Positions 8,195 through 15,173 of a stretch of 22,848 nt of DNA are shown here, one piece after another. This stretch comes from Clostridia bacterium (GTDB taxonomy: Bacteria; Bacillota_A; Clostridia; Oscillospirales; UBA929): contig BNZR01000019.1 in assembly GCA_026001245.1 (NCBI GenBank), positions 1 to 22,848 of the forward strand, read 5' to 3'. The notes under the pieces are model-generated. The model searched no databases. It was not told where the DNA came from and saw only the letters and a list, made by a program, of their open reading frames with translations. Each line of letters opens with the position of its first letter. Within the stretch, counting starts at the first letter, position 1. Position numbers and translations under genes: made by a program.

Positions 8195-8785
8195 ATGTTT
8201 TACTACTTGAACGGCGTTGCCGCGCATCTTGAGCCGAGCCTTGCGGTTATCGACTGCGGGGGCGTGGGCTACGCCTGCCATACGTCCATGAACACGCTGT
8301 CTAGTCTGAAAATCAACGAACCCGCCAAGCTGTACACGTTTGTCAACGTGCGCGAGGACGCGTTTGACATTTTCGGGTTTGCCGACCGGCAGGAGCTGGA
8401 CTGCTTTCGGCTGTTGCTGAACATATCGGGGGTGGGGCCTAAGGCCGCGCTGGCGATACTGTCGGTGGTCACGCCGGAGCGGTTGTCGCTGGCGGTGGTC
8501 GCGGGGGACGAGAAGCAGTTGACGGCGGCCAGCGGCGTTGGCAAAAAGCTTGCCCAGCGGATAATTTTGGAGTTGAAAGACAAGCTGGCCAAGGGCATGG
8601 GCGATAGAGATTACGAGGGCTTCTCGGTTGCGCAAGTCGGCGGGGCGATTAGCGAGGCGCAGACCGCGCTTATGGTGCTGGGGTACTCGGCAAGTGAGGC
8701 GGGGGCGGCGTTGCGCGGCCTGGACGAAAGCCTGACGGTCGAGGATTTGATTAGGCAGGCGTTGAAAAAGGTGAACCGACTGTGA
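8195..8785 (+). CDS. ruvA: Holliday-junction branch-migration protein RuvA
   Basis: RuvA is the tetrameric junction-binding subunit that recruits the RuvB motor. The 196 residues show the N-terminal OB fold ([41 protein letters not shown]), two helix-hairpin-helix segments ([16 protein letters not shown] and [20 protein letters not shown]), and the mobile C-terminal domain III ending at [13 protein letters not shown]. Length is standard. AGGAGA precedes ATG 8195 by a normal distance. The 3' end overlaps the GTG start of ruvB by four bases. Confidence 0.97.
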   Translation: MFYYLNGVAAHLEPSLAVIDCGGVGYACHTSMNTLSSLKINEPAKLYTFVNVREDAFDIFGFADRQELDCFRLLLNISGVGPKAALAILSVVTPERLSLAVVAGDEKQLTAASGVGKKLAQRIILELKDKLAKGMGDRDYEGFSVAQVGGAISEAQTALMVLGYSASEAGAALRGLDESLTVEDLIRQALKKVNRL

Positions 8786-9843
8786 GTATTGATTTTAACG
8801 ACGAGAACGATTATAACGAGGAGCGGCTTGTCGCCTCCACGCTGTTGCCGGAGGAGGACGGCGAGGTATCTTTGCGCCCGCACCGCCTGTCGGAGTACAC
8901 GGGGCAGGCCAAGGCCAAGGACAATTTGGCGATTTACATTCAAGCCGCAAAGCTGCGGCACGAGCCGCTGGATCACGTGCTGCTGTACGGGCCGCCGGGG
9001 CTTGGAAAGACCACGCTTGCGGGGGTTATCGCCAACGAGATGGACGTGAATATTCGCATAACGTCAGGCCCCGCCATCGAAAAAGCGGGCGATTTGGCCG
9101 CCTTGCTGACCAATTTGGACGAGTTTGACATACTGTTTGTGGACGAGATTCATCGTCTTAACCGCGCCGTTGAGGAGATTCTTTACCCGGCGATGGAGGA
9201 CTACGCGGTGGACATAATTCTAGGCAAGGGTCCAAGTGCGCGGTCGATACGGCTGGATTTGAAAAAATTCACGCTTATCGGCGCGACTACGCGGGCGGGG
9301 CAACTCACAGCGCCGTTGCGCGACCGCTTCGGCGTTATCGAGCGGCTGGAGCTGTACACCCCCGCCGAGCTGAAAAAAATCGTGACGCGAAGCGCGTCGA
9401 TTTTGGGGATAGCCATCGAGGAGGAGGGCGCGCTGGAGATCGCGTCGCGGGCGCGCGGCACGCCGCGTATCGCCAACCGCATACTTAAACGCGTGCGCGA
9501 CTACGCGCAGGTGCGGGCGGGCGGCGTTATAACAAAACAGGTGGCCGACCAGGCGTTGTCGCGCCTGGAGATCGACCACTTGGGGCTGGACGCGACCGAC
9601 CGCCGCATGCTTTTGAGCATAATCAGCAATTTCGGGGGCGGGCCGGTGGGGCTGGACACGCTGGCCGCGACAATCGGCGAGGAAAGCGTTACGCTGGAGG
9701 ACGTGTACGAGCCGTTTCTTATGCAGATGGGCTTTTTGAACCGCACCCCGCGCGGGCGTTGCGTGACCAGACGCGCCTACGAGCATCTAGGGTTACCGAT
9801 GGTGACGGACGACACGCAGGTTAGACTTGGGGGATTGGGGTAA
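8782..9843 (+). CDS. ruvB: Holliday-junction branch-migration ATPase RuvB
   Basis: RuvB is the AAA+ hexameric motor that drives branch migration on RuvA-bound junctions. Visible elements are [18 protein letters not shown], the Walker A motif [12 protein letters not shown] near residues 72-83, Walker [12 protein letters not shown] near 118-128, sensor [19 protein letters not shown], the arginine sensor II region [17 protein letters not shown], and the C-terminal winged helix ending in a [10 protein letters not shown] segment. The 353-residue length is normal. The start is GTG 8782 within the ruvA stop. It is the last gene of the operon, followed by a strong terminator. Confidence 0.97.
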   Translation: MSIDFNDENDYNEERLVASTLLPEEDGEVSLRPHRLSEYTGQAKAKDNLAIYIQAAKLRHEPLDHVLLYGPPGLGKTTLAGVIANEMDVNIRITSGPAIEKAGDLAALLTNLDEFDILFVDEIHRLNRAVEEILYPAMEDYAVDIILGKGPSARSIRLDLKKFTLIGATTRAGQLTAPLRDRFGVIERLELYTPAELKKIVTRSASILGIAIEEEGALEIASRARGTPRIANRILKRVRDYAQVRAGGVITKQVADQALSRLEIDHLGLDATDRRMLLSIISNFGGGPVGLDTLAATIGEESVTLEDVYEPFLMQMGFLNRTPRGRCVTRRAYEHLGLPMVTDDTQVRLGGLG

Positions 9844-9855
9844 AATAAAAAAGCG

Positions 9856-9883
9856 GCCGCCCCCGGACACACTTGGGGGCGGC
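9856..9883 (+). terminator. Terminator between convergent ruvB and cheV
   Basis: GCCGCCCCC (9856-9864) and GGGGGCGGC (9875-9883) form a perfect 9-bp G+C stem with a 10-base loop. A-rich sequence lies to the left and AAAATTTATAAAAAAG to the right. The T-tract is better for minus-strand transcripts (the A-run at 9845-9852 read in reverse), but the stem can serve both converging genes. Confidence 0.8.
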
Positions 9884-9900
9884 TAAAATTTATAAAAAAG

Positions 9901-10833
9901 CTAGTTGATGATGTACCTGTCGATGGTTGCTACCAAGTTGCCGATCTCCGGCTTGGATAGTTGCGCCGTTGCGCCTAGGGACTCGCCCTTGTCGCGCATG
10001 GCATCGTCGATAAGCGAGGAGAAGATGATAACCGGAATGGCCTTGGACGCCTTGTTTTCGCGTACCATCTTGGTAAGACGGTGGCCGTCCATTCGCGGCA
10101 TCTCAATGTCGGTGATTATGCACGACACGTAGGTGCTAAGCTCATCGGGATAGGCCTCGGATAGCTCTTGAATATGATCCCACGCGTCCTGTCCGTTGGT
10201 GAACGCGGTGATGTTGGTGTAGCCGGATTCGTGCAGTGCCTCAAGAATCATCTTCTTCAGCAGTGCGGAATCCTCCGCCACGACTATTGGGCGGGCGTTG
10301 CGCTCACGCGGGCCGAGCGATTCGATTTCGGACATTTGGATGCCCGTTTGGGGCGAGATGTCAAAGACAATCTTCTCAAAGTCGATGATGGTAATCAGCT
10401 TGTCCTTCAGTTTGGCGATACCCGTGGCAAGACCCTCTTGGCCGCCGTAGATGGTATTGTCGGGCTTTTCAATGTCCGACCAGGTGATACGGTGTATCCC
10501 CTCGACGGTGTGTACGTGGAATGCGACGCTCATTTTGTTAAAGCCCGTTATGATAAACATATCGCGATCCATGTTGTTTGACGGGGGCAGATCCATGTAG
10601 CCCGGCAGGTCTATGACCGTGATAATGCTGTTGCGCGGCTTGAACACGCCCTCGATGTTGGGGTGCGAGTTGGGCATGGGGTTGACTGTGGAATACTTCA
10701 TAATCTCTGTAACCTTAGCCACATTGATTCCAAATATGTTTCCGGCTATGGTGAATTCCATAATCTCTAGTTCGTTGGTTCCGCTTTCCAATAAAATATC
10801 GGACTTAGCAGTGGAATTGGTTGATGTAGCCAT
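9901..10833 (-). CDS. cheV: Chemotaxis coupling/response-regulator protein CheV
   Basis: The 310-residue protein joins a CheW-like domain (about 20-165; ELEIMEFTIAGNIFGINVAKVTEIM and VIDLPGYM) to a receiver domain (about 185-310; VAEDSALLKKMI with acidic residues, IITDIEMPRMDGHRLT with the phospho-acceptor Asp, VIIFSSL and the LSKPE lysine). CheV couples methyl-accepting receptors to CheA and is tuned by phosphorylation. AAGGAGG precedes ATG 10833. No other chemotaxis or flagellar genes are in the window, so this is a detached copy. A promoter candidate sits at 10890-10918. Confidence 0.95.
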   Translation of the reverse strand: MATSTNSTAKSDILLESGTNELEIMEFTIAGNIFGINVAKVTEIMKYSTVNPMPNSHPNIEGVFKPRNSIITVIDLPGYMDLPPSNNMDRDMFIITGFNKMSVAFHVHTVEGIHRITWSDIEKPDNTIYGGQEGLATGIAKLKDKLITIIDFEKIVFDISPQTGIQMSEIESLGPRERNARPIVVAEDSALLKKMILEALHESGYTNITAFTNGQDAWDHIQELSEAYPDELSTYVSCIITDIEMPRMDGHRLTKMVRENKASKAIPVIIFSSLIDDAMRDKGESLGATAQLSKPEIGNLVATIDRYIIN

Positions 10834-10889
10834 TGCAAGCAGCCTCCTTGTTACCCTTGGATTAATGAGGGGTACATGCCCCCTACACT

Positions 10890-10918
10890 ATTTTAACCTA
10901 TTTCGGCGCGTTTGTACA
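10890..10918 (-). promoter_or_regulatory. Candidate sigma-A promoter for cheV
   Basis: On the minus strand TGTACA (10918-10913) and TAAAAT (10895-10890) are separated by 17 bases, matching four and five of six consensus positions. Initiation would give a 5' leader of roughly 50 bases that includes a small GGGG/CCCC hairpin around 10869-10882. Confidence 0.5.
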
Positions 10919-10920
10919 GG

Positions 10921-10968
10921 GGTTTTTGAAATTTTTTTTCAAAACCTGTGAAAAAATTTTCAAAAACC
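10921..10968 (-). terminator. A+T-rich inverted repeat after trmB, possible terminator
   Basis: GGTTTTTGAAA at 10921-10931 and TTTCAAAAACC at 10958-10968 are perfect 11-base inverted copies. A third, one-base-shorter relative of the arm lies at 10937-10946, so alternative hairpins are possible. The element starts at the trmB stop codon and ends just before the cheV -35 box. The stem is poor in G+C, so termination strength is doubtful. Confidence 0.4.
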
Positions 10969-11609
10969 TATCCGATACCCGCCGAAACGCGCCCAATCGG
11001 GACGTTTTGCGCCGCGAATTTAAGCTCGTATTCCGTTGCGATGTCGTCCGTCGGGCGGCCGGAATCGCGGTGCCAATCCTGCGACACGGCGTTTAGCCGC
11101 CAGCCCGCGGCGGGCAATTCCTGCAGCGTAAAGTCGAACAGCGGGCGGTTGTCGCTTTTAAAAATCAGCTCGCCGCTTTGGGACAGCACCTTGGCGTAAC
11201 GGTCTAAAAAGATGCGGTGCGTCAGTCGGCGTTTGGCCTGCCGGGCTTTGTGCCACGGGTCGCAGAATTGGATATACAGCCGGTCAACCTCGCCGCGCTC
11301 GAACCATGTGTCAAATAGCGCCGCGTCCTGCCCCGTTAGGATTAGGTTCGGAAGACCGACAGCGGCGGCCTTTTCGGCGGCGACAACCAGCGCGTCCGGC
11401 ACCTTTTCCACGGCCAGCAGTTGGACATCGGGGTGACGAGAGGCGCATTCGGCGGCGAACCGCCCCATGCCGCAACCCAGCTCGACCCAAATTTTGTCCC
11501 GCTTGAAGTGTTCGCGCCAATTGCCGCGATAAATTGCGGGGTCGGGCAAAATCATAGGCGCAACGGCTTCAAGGCGCGGGACAAGGTTCTTTTTTCGACG
11601 CATTCTCAC
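10968..11609 (-). CDS. trmB: tRNA (guanine-N7)-methyltransferase
   Basis: This is a SAM-dependent enzyme that forms m7G46 in tRNA variable loops. The 213 residues start MRMRRKKNLVPRLEAV, like typical Firmicute TrmB. They then show the SAM-binding motif VELGCGMGRFAAECA near residue 42, the YIQFCDPWHKARQAKRRL segment with the family DPWxKxRHxKRR signature (one variant position), and the C-terminal TEYELKF motif. The start is the GTG at 11609 because AGAGGG lies seven bases upstream; ATG 11603 two codons downstream is the alternative. It is divergent from the SDR gene, with an 80-base shared upstream region. Confidence 0.95.
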   Translation of the reverse strand: MRMRRKKNLVPRLEAVAPMILPDPAIYRGNWREHFKRDKIWVELGCGMGRFAAECASRHPDVQLLAVEKVPDALVVAAEKAAAVGLPNLILTGQDAALFDTWFERGEVDRLYIQFCDPWHKARQAKRRLTHRIFLDRYAKVLSQSGELIFKSDNRPLFDFTLQELPAAGWRLNAVSQDWHRDSGRPTDDIATEYELKFAAQNVPIGRVSAGIG

Positions 11610-11621
11610 TTAAAAACCCTC

Positions 11622-11650
11622 TTTACATTGTAACCTTTTTATTGTATCAT
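11622..11650 (+). promoter_or_regulatory. Candidate sigma-A promoter for the SDR gene
   Basis: TTTACA at 11622-11627 and TATCAT at 11645-11650, 17 bases apart, each match five of six consensus positions. Initiation near 11657 would leave a leader of about 33 bases. The region must also hold the oppositely directed trmB promoter, for which I see only a weak TACAAT-type -10. Confidence 0.55.
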
Positions 11651-11689
11651 AAAAGCAGAGCTTTCGCAAGCCGAGGGGAGGCAAAAATT

Positions 11690-12301
11690 TTGAAATACGC
11701 ACTTGTAACGGGCGCGTCACGCGGGATTGGCAGGGCGTGCGCCGAGCTGTTCGCGCAGAACGGCTATACGGTCTACGCGGGCTTTCTAAACACGCCGATT
11801 GCCCCGCGTGAGCATATAATTCCGATACAATTTGACGTGGGGCGCGCCTGCCCGGCGTTGGACGTGGACGTGCTTGTAAACAACGCGGGAATCGCGCTTA
11901 TAAGGCCGATAAACATGACTACCGAGGACGAGTGGGACAGGATTATGGCGGTCAATTTGAAATCCGCATACATCTGCGTTAATGCGGTGTTGCCGCATAT
12001 GATTAAGCGCAAAAACGGCGCGATTATAAATATCTCCTCGCGGTGGGGCTTGGTGGGCGCTTCCTGCGAGGTGGCGTATTCCGCGTCCAAGGCCGGGCTT
12101 ATCGGGTTTACCAAGGCCTTGGCCAAGGAGCTTGAACCCAGCAATATCCGCGTAAACGCGGTCGCGCCGGGGGCGGTGGACACGGACATGAACCGGGGAC
12201 TGGATTTGAGCGATTTCCGCGTTATCCAGCCAGAGGAGGTTGCCAAAGCCGTGCTGGATTTGGCGCACGGCTCCGGCACCGGGACGGTGGTCGAGCCTTA
12301 G
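11690..12301 (+). CDS. Short-chain dehydrogenase/reductase, FabG/YmfI-like, compact
   Basis: This is a classical-SDR NAD(P)-dependent oxidoreductase. It has the cofactor motif TGASRGIGRA near residue 8, VNNAG near 63, the catalytic Ser in NISSRWG and the YSASK dyad (Tyr and Lys) near 129-133, then a VAPGAVDTDM segment. I start it at TTG 11690, eight bases after GGGAGG; the upstream in-frame TTG at 11642 lies inside the promoter. The protein is 203 residues against the usual ~240-250. It is short between the cofactor motif and NNAG and lacks the C-terminal GQVxxVDGG strand, ending at GTGTVVEP. It could be a reduced but working family member; the substrate is unknown. The last four bases overlap the end of the convergent ligase fusion. 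Confidence 0.85.
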   Translation: MKYALVTGASRGIGRACAELFAQNGYTVYAGFLNTPIAPREHIIPIQFDVGRACPALDVDVLVNNAGIALIRPINMTTEDEWDRIMAVNLKSAYICVNAVLPHMIKRKNGAIINISSRWGLVGASCEVAYSASKAGLIGFTKALAKELEPSNIRVNAVAPGAVDTDMNRGLDLSDFRVIQPEEVAKAVLDLAHGSGTGTVVEP

Positions 12302-14877
12302 GCGGTCTGGACTTTCGCGTCCTCGCCAAGCCCAAGCAGTTCAATGCTTTCGGCCACCATTTTGTACTTTAGAATCTTGCCCGCCGCGTTCATGGGGAAC
12401 TCCTCGACAAAGCGGACGTATTTCGGAACCTTGTGGCGGGCCATGTGGTCAAGCACGAATTGCTTTATCTCGTCCTGCGTACTCTGCACGCCCTCGCGCA
12501 GGATAACCCACGCCATAATTTCCTCGCCCAAGGCGCTGTCGGGTACCCCGATAATCTGCACGTCCTTGACCTTTTCGTGGGTGTAGATGAAATCCTCAAT
12601 CTCTTTGGGGTAGATGTTCTCGCCGCCGCGAATAATCATGTCTTTAATGCGCCCCGTTATCTTGAAGTTGCCGTCGGGCAGACGCAGAGCCAAGTCGCCG
12701 GTGTGCAGCCAGCCGTCTGCGTCTATCGCGGCGGCGGTGGCGGCGGGCATTTTGTAATAGCCCTTCATGATGTTGTAACCCCGCGCCACGAATTCGCCGG
12801 GTGTGTTGTCGGGCAACGGTTCATAGGTCACGGGGTCGATAATGCGGCACTCTACGCCCGGCAGGTTCGAGCCTACGGTGTTTACCTTGACCTCTATGCT
12901 GTCGTCCGCGGTGGACATGGTACAGCCGGGCGAGCTTTCGGTCTGGCCGAATACGATTGTTATCTCGCGCATGTTCATTTTGTCGATAACCTCGCGCATG
13001 ACCTTGACGGGGCAGGGACTGCCCGCCATGATACCCGTGCGCATGTGCGAGAAGTCGGTATTGGCGTAGTCGGGGTTTTTCTCCATGGTTTCCAGCATGG
13101 CGATAAACATTGTCGGAACGCCGTTGCACGCGGTTATGCGCTCGCGGTTTATGCAATCCAAGCTTAGGCGGGGGGAGAACGCGGGGATGGGACACATGGT
13201 CGCGCCATGGGTCATGCTGGCCGTCATGGACAGCACCATGCCGAAGCAGTGGAACATCGGGACGTGTATCAAAAAGCGGTCGGCGGTGGACAGATCCATG
13301 CGGTCGCCTATGTTTTTGCCGTTGTTGACCACGTTGTAATGCGTAAGCATAACGCCCTTGGGGAAGCCCGTTGTGCCGGAGGTGTACTGCATGTTGCACA
13401 CATCATGGGTGCGCACGTGGGACGCGTACTCGGCCAGAACGTCCGCCTCTACGTCGTCGGCGCGTTTAAGTGCGTTTTTCCAGGTGTAACAGCCCTTCTG
13501 CGCCGAGCCGATCTTAATTACGTTGCGCAGACGGGGCAGACGCTCGCTGAACAGCTGCTCGCCCGGCTCGACCGTGGCAAGCTCCGGGCATATCTCCTTG
13601 ATAATCGCGGTGTAGTCGCTGTCCTTGAAGTTGTCCGACATTACAAGCGTGTGCGTGTCGGACTGGCGCAGGAGGTACTCCGCCTCTTGAATCTTGTAGG
13701 AGGTGTTAACCGTAACCAGCACCGCGCCGATTTTAACCGCCGCCCAAAACGTGATGAACCATTCGGGCAGGTTGGGCGCCCAAATCGCAACGCGATCCTT
13801 TTTGCGCACGCCCAAGGCTATCAGCGAACGGGCAAATCTGTCCACATCGTCGCGGAACTGGCGGTAGGTGCGCGTGTAGTTAAGCATGGTGTAGCGGAAC
13901 GCGTATTGGTCGGGGAAGTGGGCGATAACGCGATCCAGAACCTCCGGCAACGTGCTGTCGATTAACTGCTCCTTTTTCCAGAAAAACTTGCCCGTTCCGG
14001 CGCGGTTGTTAAACAGCAACGGCTCGTCCTCGAAGTATTCGGAGTAGTTATCCACCATGTGGCGCATGAAGTCCTTGATGGGCATGTCGGAATCGTCCTC
14101 ATGCCCCAGCCATTCAAACGACACGAACCCGTCAAACGAGATGGAGCTTAGCGCAAGCATTGCGTCCTTGATGGGAATGTCGCCCTCGCCCATAAGGCGG
14201 TAGGCCTCGCCGGGGCGTTTGTATATATCCTTGCGGGACTCGCCCGCTTTGGGGCTTACGCTGTCCCGCAGATGTACGTATTTTATCATGGTGCCTAGGT
14301 TATCCACGGTTTGCTCCGGGGTTTCGGGATTTTGCTGATGGAAGGTGTGGTCAATGTCCCACAACGCGCCGACTACGTCACTGCGGAATCCGGTCAAAAG
14401 CTTGCGCAAACGCTTGGTATCGCTGTAAATCCCCTTGGTTTCGACCAGTAAAGTCACCTTTTTGGCCTCGGCGTAGGGGACTAGCTCGTCAAGGGTTTCG
14501 ATAAGCGCGGTGTCGTCGTCGCCATACTTGGTGTAATCGTCGATTTGCAGGCGCACGTAGGGACAGCCCAGGCTTGCCGCGGTGTTGATGTAGTTGCGCG
14601 CCTCCTCGCGGAACGCCTTTTGACTTTTCAGGCTTGTTATCTGCTTGCCGACCGTTTTTACGCTTTTGCCGATGGAGAAGCAGGTAAGCCGCAGTCCCAT
14701 GCGAAGCAGTTCCTGCCGCGTGGACACGCTGTTGTTTTTAAGGAATTTTGCGTAGGTGAGCGCATCGGACCCCAGGTCGCGAACCTCGAACCCCGCAAAG
14801 CCCTCCTCACGCGCCAGCGCGCAGGTTTGCTCCCAGTTCTTGCGCGGACAGCCGATTGTTGAAAACGCGATTTTCAT
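12298..14877 (-). CDS. Fusion: TIM-barrel sugar isomerase/epimerase domain + acyl-CoA synthetase
   Basis: This single 859-residue frame joins two enzymes. Residues ~1-280 form an AP-endonuclease/xylose-isomerase-like TIM barrel beginning MKIAFSTIGCPRKNW. Its likely metal ligands are all present: Glu ~146 (LLVETKG), Asp ~174 (WDIDHTFHQ), His ~202 (YVHLRDS) and Glu ~255 (FEWLGH). Residues ~300-859 are an AMP-forming fatty-acyl/medium-chain acyl-CoA synthetase: phosphate loop YTSGTTGFPKG near 500, GQTESSPG near 647, the hinge RIKDMIIRGGENIYPKEIE near 745, and the catalytic C-terminal Lys in NAAGKILKYKM near 833. Both halves look active. AGGAGG sits seven bases before ATG 14877. Expression is preceded by a T-box leader at 14907-15114. 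The acyl substrate and the TIM-barrel substrate cannot be read from sequence. Confidence 0.92.
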   Translation of the reverse strand: MKIAFSTIGCPRKNWEQTCALAREEGFAGFEVRDLGSDALTYAKFLKNNSVSTRQELLRMGLRLTCFSIGKSVKTVGKQITSLKSQKAFREEARNYINTAASLGCPYVRLQIDDYTKYGDDDTALIETLDELVPYAEAKKVTLLVETKGIYSDTKRLRKLLTGFRSDVVGALWDIDHTFHQQNPETPEQTVDNLGTMIKYVHLRDSVSPKAGESRKDIYKRPGEAYRLMGEGDIPIKDAMLALSSISFDGFVSFEWLGHEDDSDMPIKDFMRHMVDNYSEYFEDEPLLFNNRAGTGKFFWKKEQLIDSTLPEVLDRVIAHFPDQYAFRYTMLNYTRTYRQFRDDVDRFARSLIALGVRKKDRVAIWAPNLPEWFITFWAAVKIGAVLVTVNTSYKIQEAEYLLRQSDTHTLVMSDNFKDSDYTAIIKEICPELATVEPGEQLFSERLPRLRNVIKIGSAQKGCYTWKNALKRADDVEADVLAEYASHVRTHDVCNMQYTSGTTGFPKGVMLTHYNVVNNGKNIGDRMDLSTADRFLIHVPMFHCFGMVLSMTASMTHGATMCPIPAFSPRLSLDCINRERITACNGVPTMFIAMLETMEKNPDYANTDFSHMRTGIMAGSPCPVKVMREVIDKMNMREITIVFGQTESSPGCTMSTADDSIEVKVNTVGSNLPGVECRIIDPVTYEPLPDNTPGEFVARGYNIMKGYYKMPAATAAAIDADGWLHTGDLALRLPDGNFKITGRIKDMIIRGGENIYPKEIEDFIYTHEKVKDVQIIGVPDSALGEEIMAWVILREGVQSTQDEIKQFVLDHMARHKVPKYVRFVEEFPMNAAGKILKYKMVAESIELLGLGEDAKVQTA

Positions 14878-14906
14878 GTGATTTCCTCCTGATTTTTCGG
14901 GAAACG

Positions 14907-15114
14907 AAAAAGCTTCATCTCCCGTAACAAAATTACAAGAGACGAAGCTGTAAGCTCCGCGGTACCACTCTTATTGGAGCGCCTTCCGCGCCCCCACTCG
15001 TTGAGGATAACGCTCAAGGGTGAGCGCAAACCCGCCGCCGCGCACCGTTTCTCACCAACCAACGGCTCTCTGTGACGCTTAAGTCGAATTGCTTATGCCT
15101 ATCATCGCGATTTG
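14907..15114 (-). promoter_or_regulatory. T-box riboswitch leader, specifier best read as CUC (Leu)
   Basis: Read on the minus strand this is a complete T-box. Stem I starts at GATGATAGG (15106-15098), carries AGAGAGCCG plus the GGTGAGAAACGG distal loop (15071-15046), and returns through CACCCTTGAG. By alignment with the glyQS pattern of codon, then A, then three bases, then TTGAG, the specifier is CTC at 15024-15022. The T-box motif GAGTGGTACCGCGG is at 14970-14957, inside antiterminator arms GCTCC (14980-14976) and GGAGC (14958-14954). The UGGU bulge predicts discriminator A73, as in tRNA-Leu. The competing terminator pairs 14949-14939 with 14921-14911 (11 bp, one G-T) before a T-run. Uncharged tRNA should allow read-through into the downstream fusion gene. 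T-box identity is very secure; the codon is moderately so. Confidence 0.93.
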
Positions 15115-15120
15115 TTTGTT

Positions 15121-15149
15121 AGGATAACATATTCGCGGCGGTTTGTCAA
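15121..15149 (-). promoter_or_regulatory. Promoter of the T-box leader
   Basis: On the minus strand TTGACA (15149-15144) is followed after 17 bases by TATCCT (15126-15121). The -35 box and the spacer up to base 15128 lie inside the 46-bp direct repeat, while the -10 box lies outside it. The start of transcription should be near 15114, directly before stem I of the T-box. Confidence 0.75.
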
Positions 15150-15173
15150 TAGAAGTTGGGAGATTTATTTTTT
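15128..15173. repeat. 46-bp direct repeat, copy A
   Basis: The repeat begins CATATTCGCGGCGG and ends GATTTATTTTTT. It is identical over all 46 bases to 16576-16621 in the same orientation, 1448 bases away. Copy A touches the stop codon of the LRR gene on one side and contains the -35 box of the T-box promoter. Confidence 0.97.

Noticed and set aside
12433..13965. Two long plus-strand frames opposite the ligase fusion
   Set aside because: Both are antisense shadows of a well-identified enzyme and lack start signals.
14878..15172. tRNA gene or CRISPR in the long non-coding stretch
   Set aside because: The stretch is fully explained by the T-box leader, its promoter and the direct repeat. No cloverleaf or spaced repeats are seen here or in other gaps.
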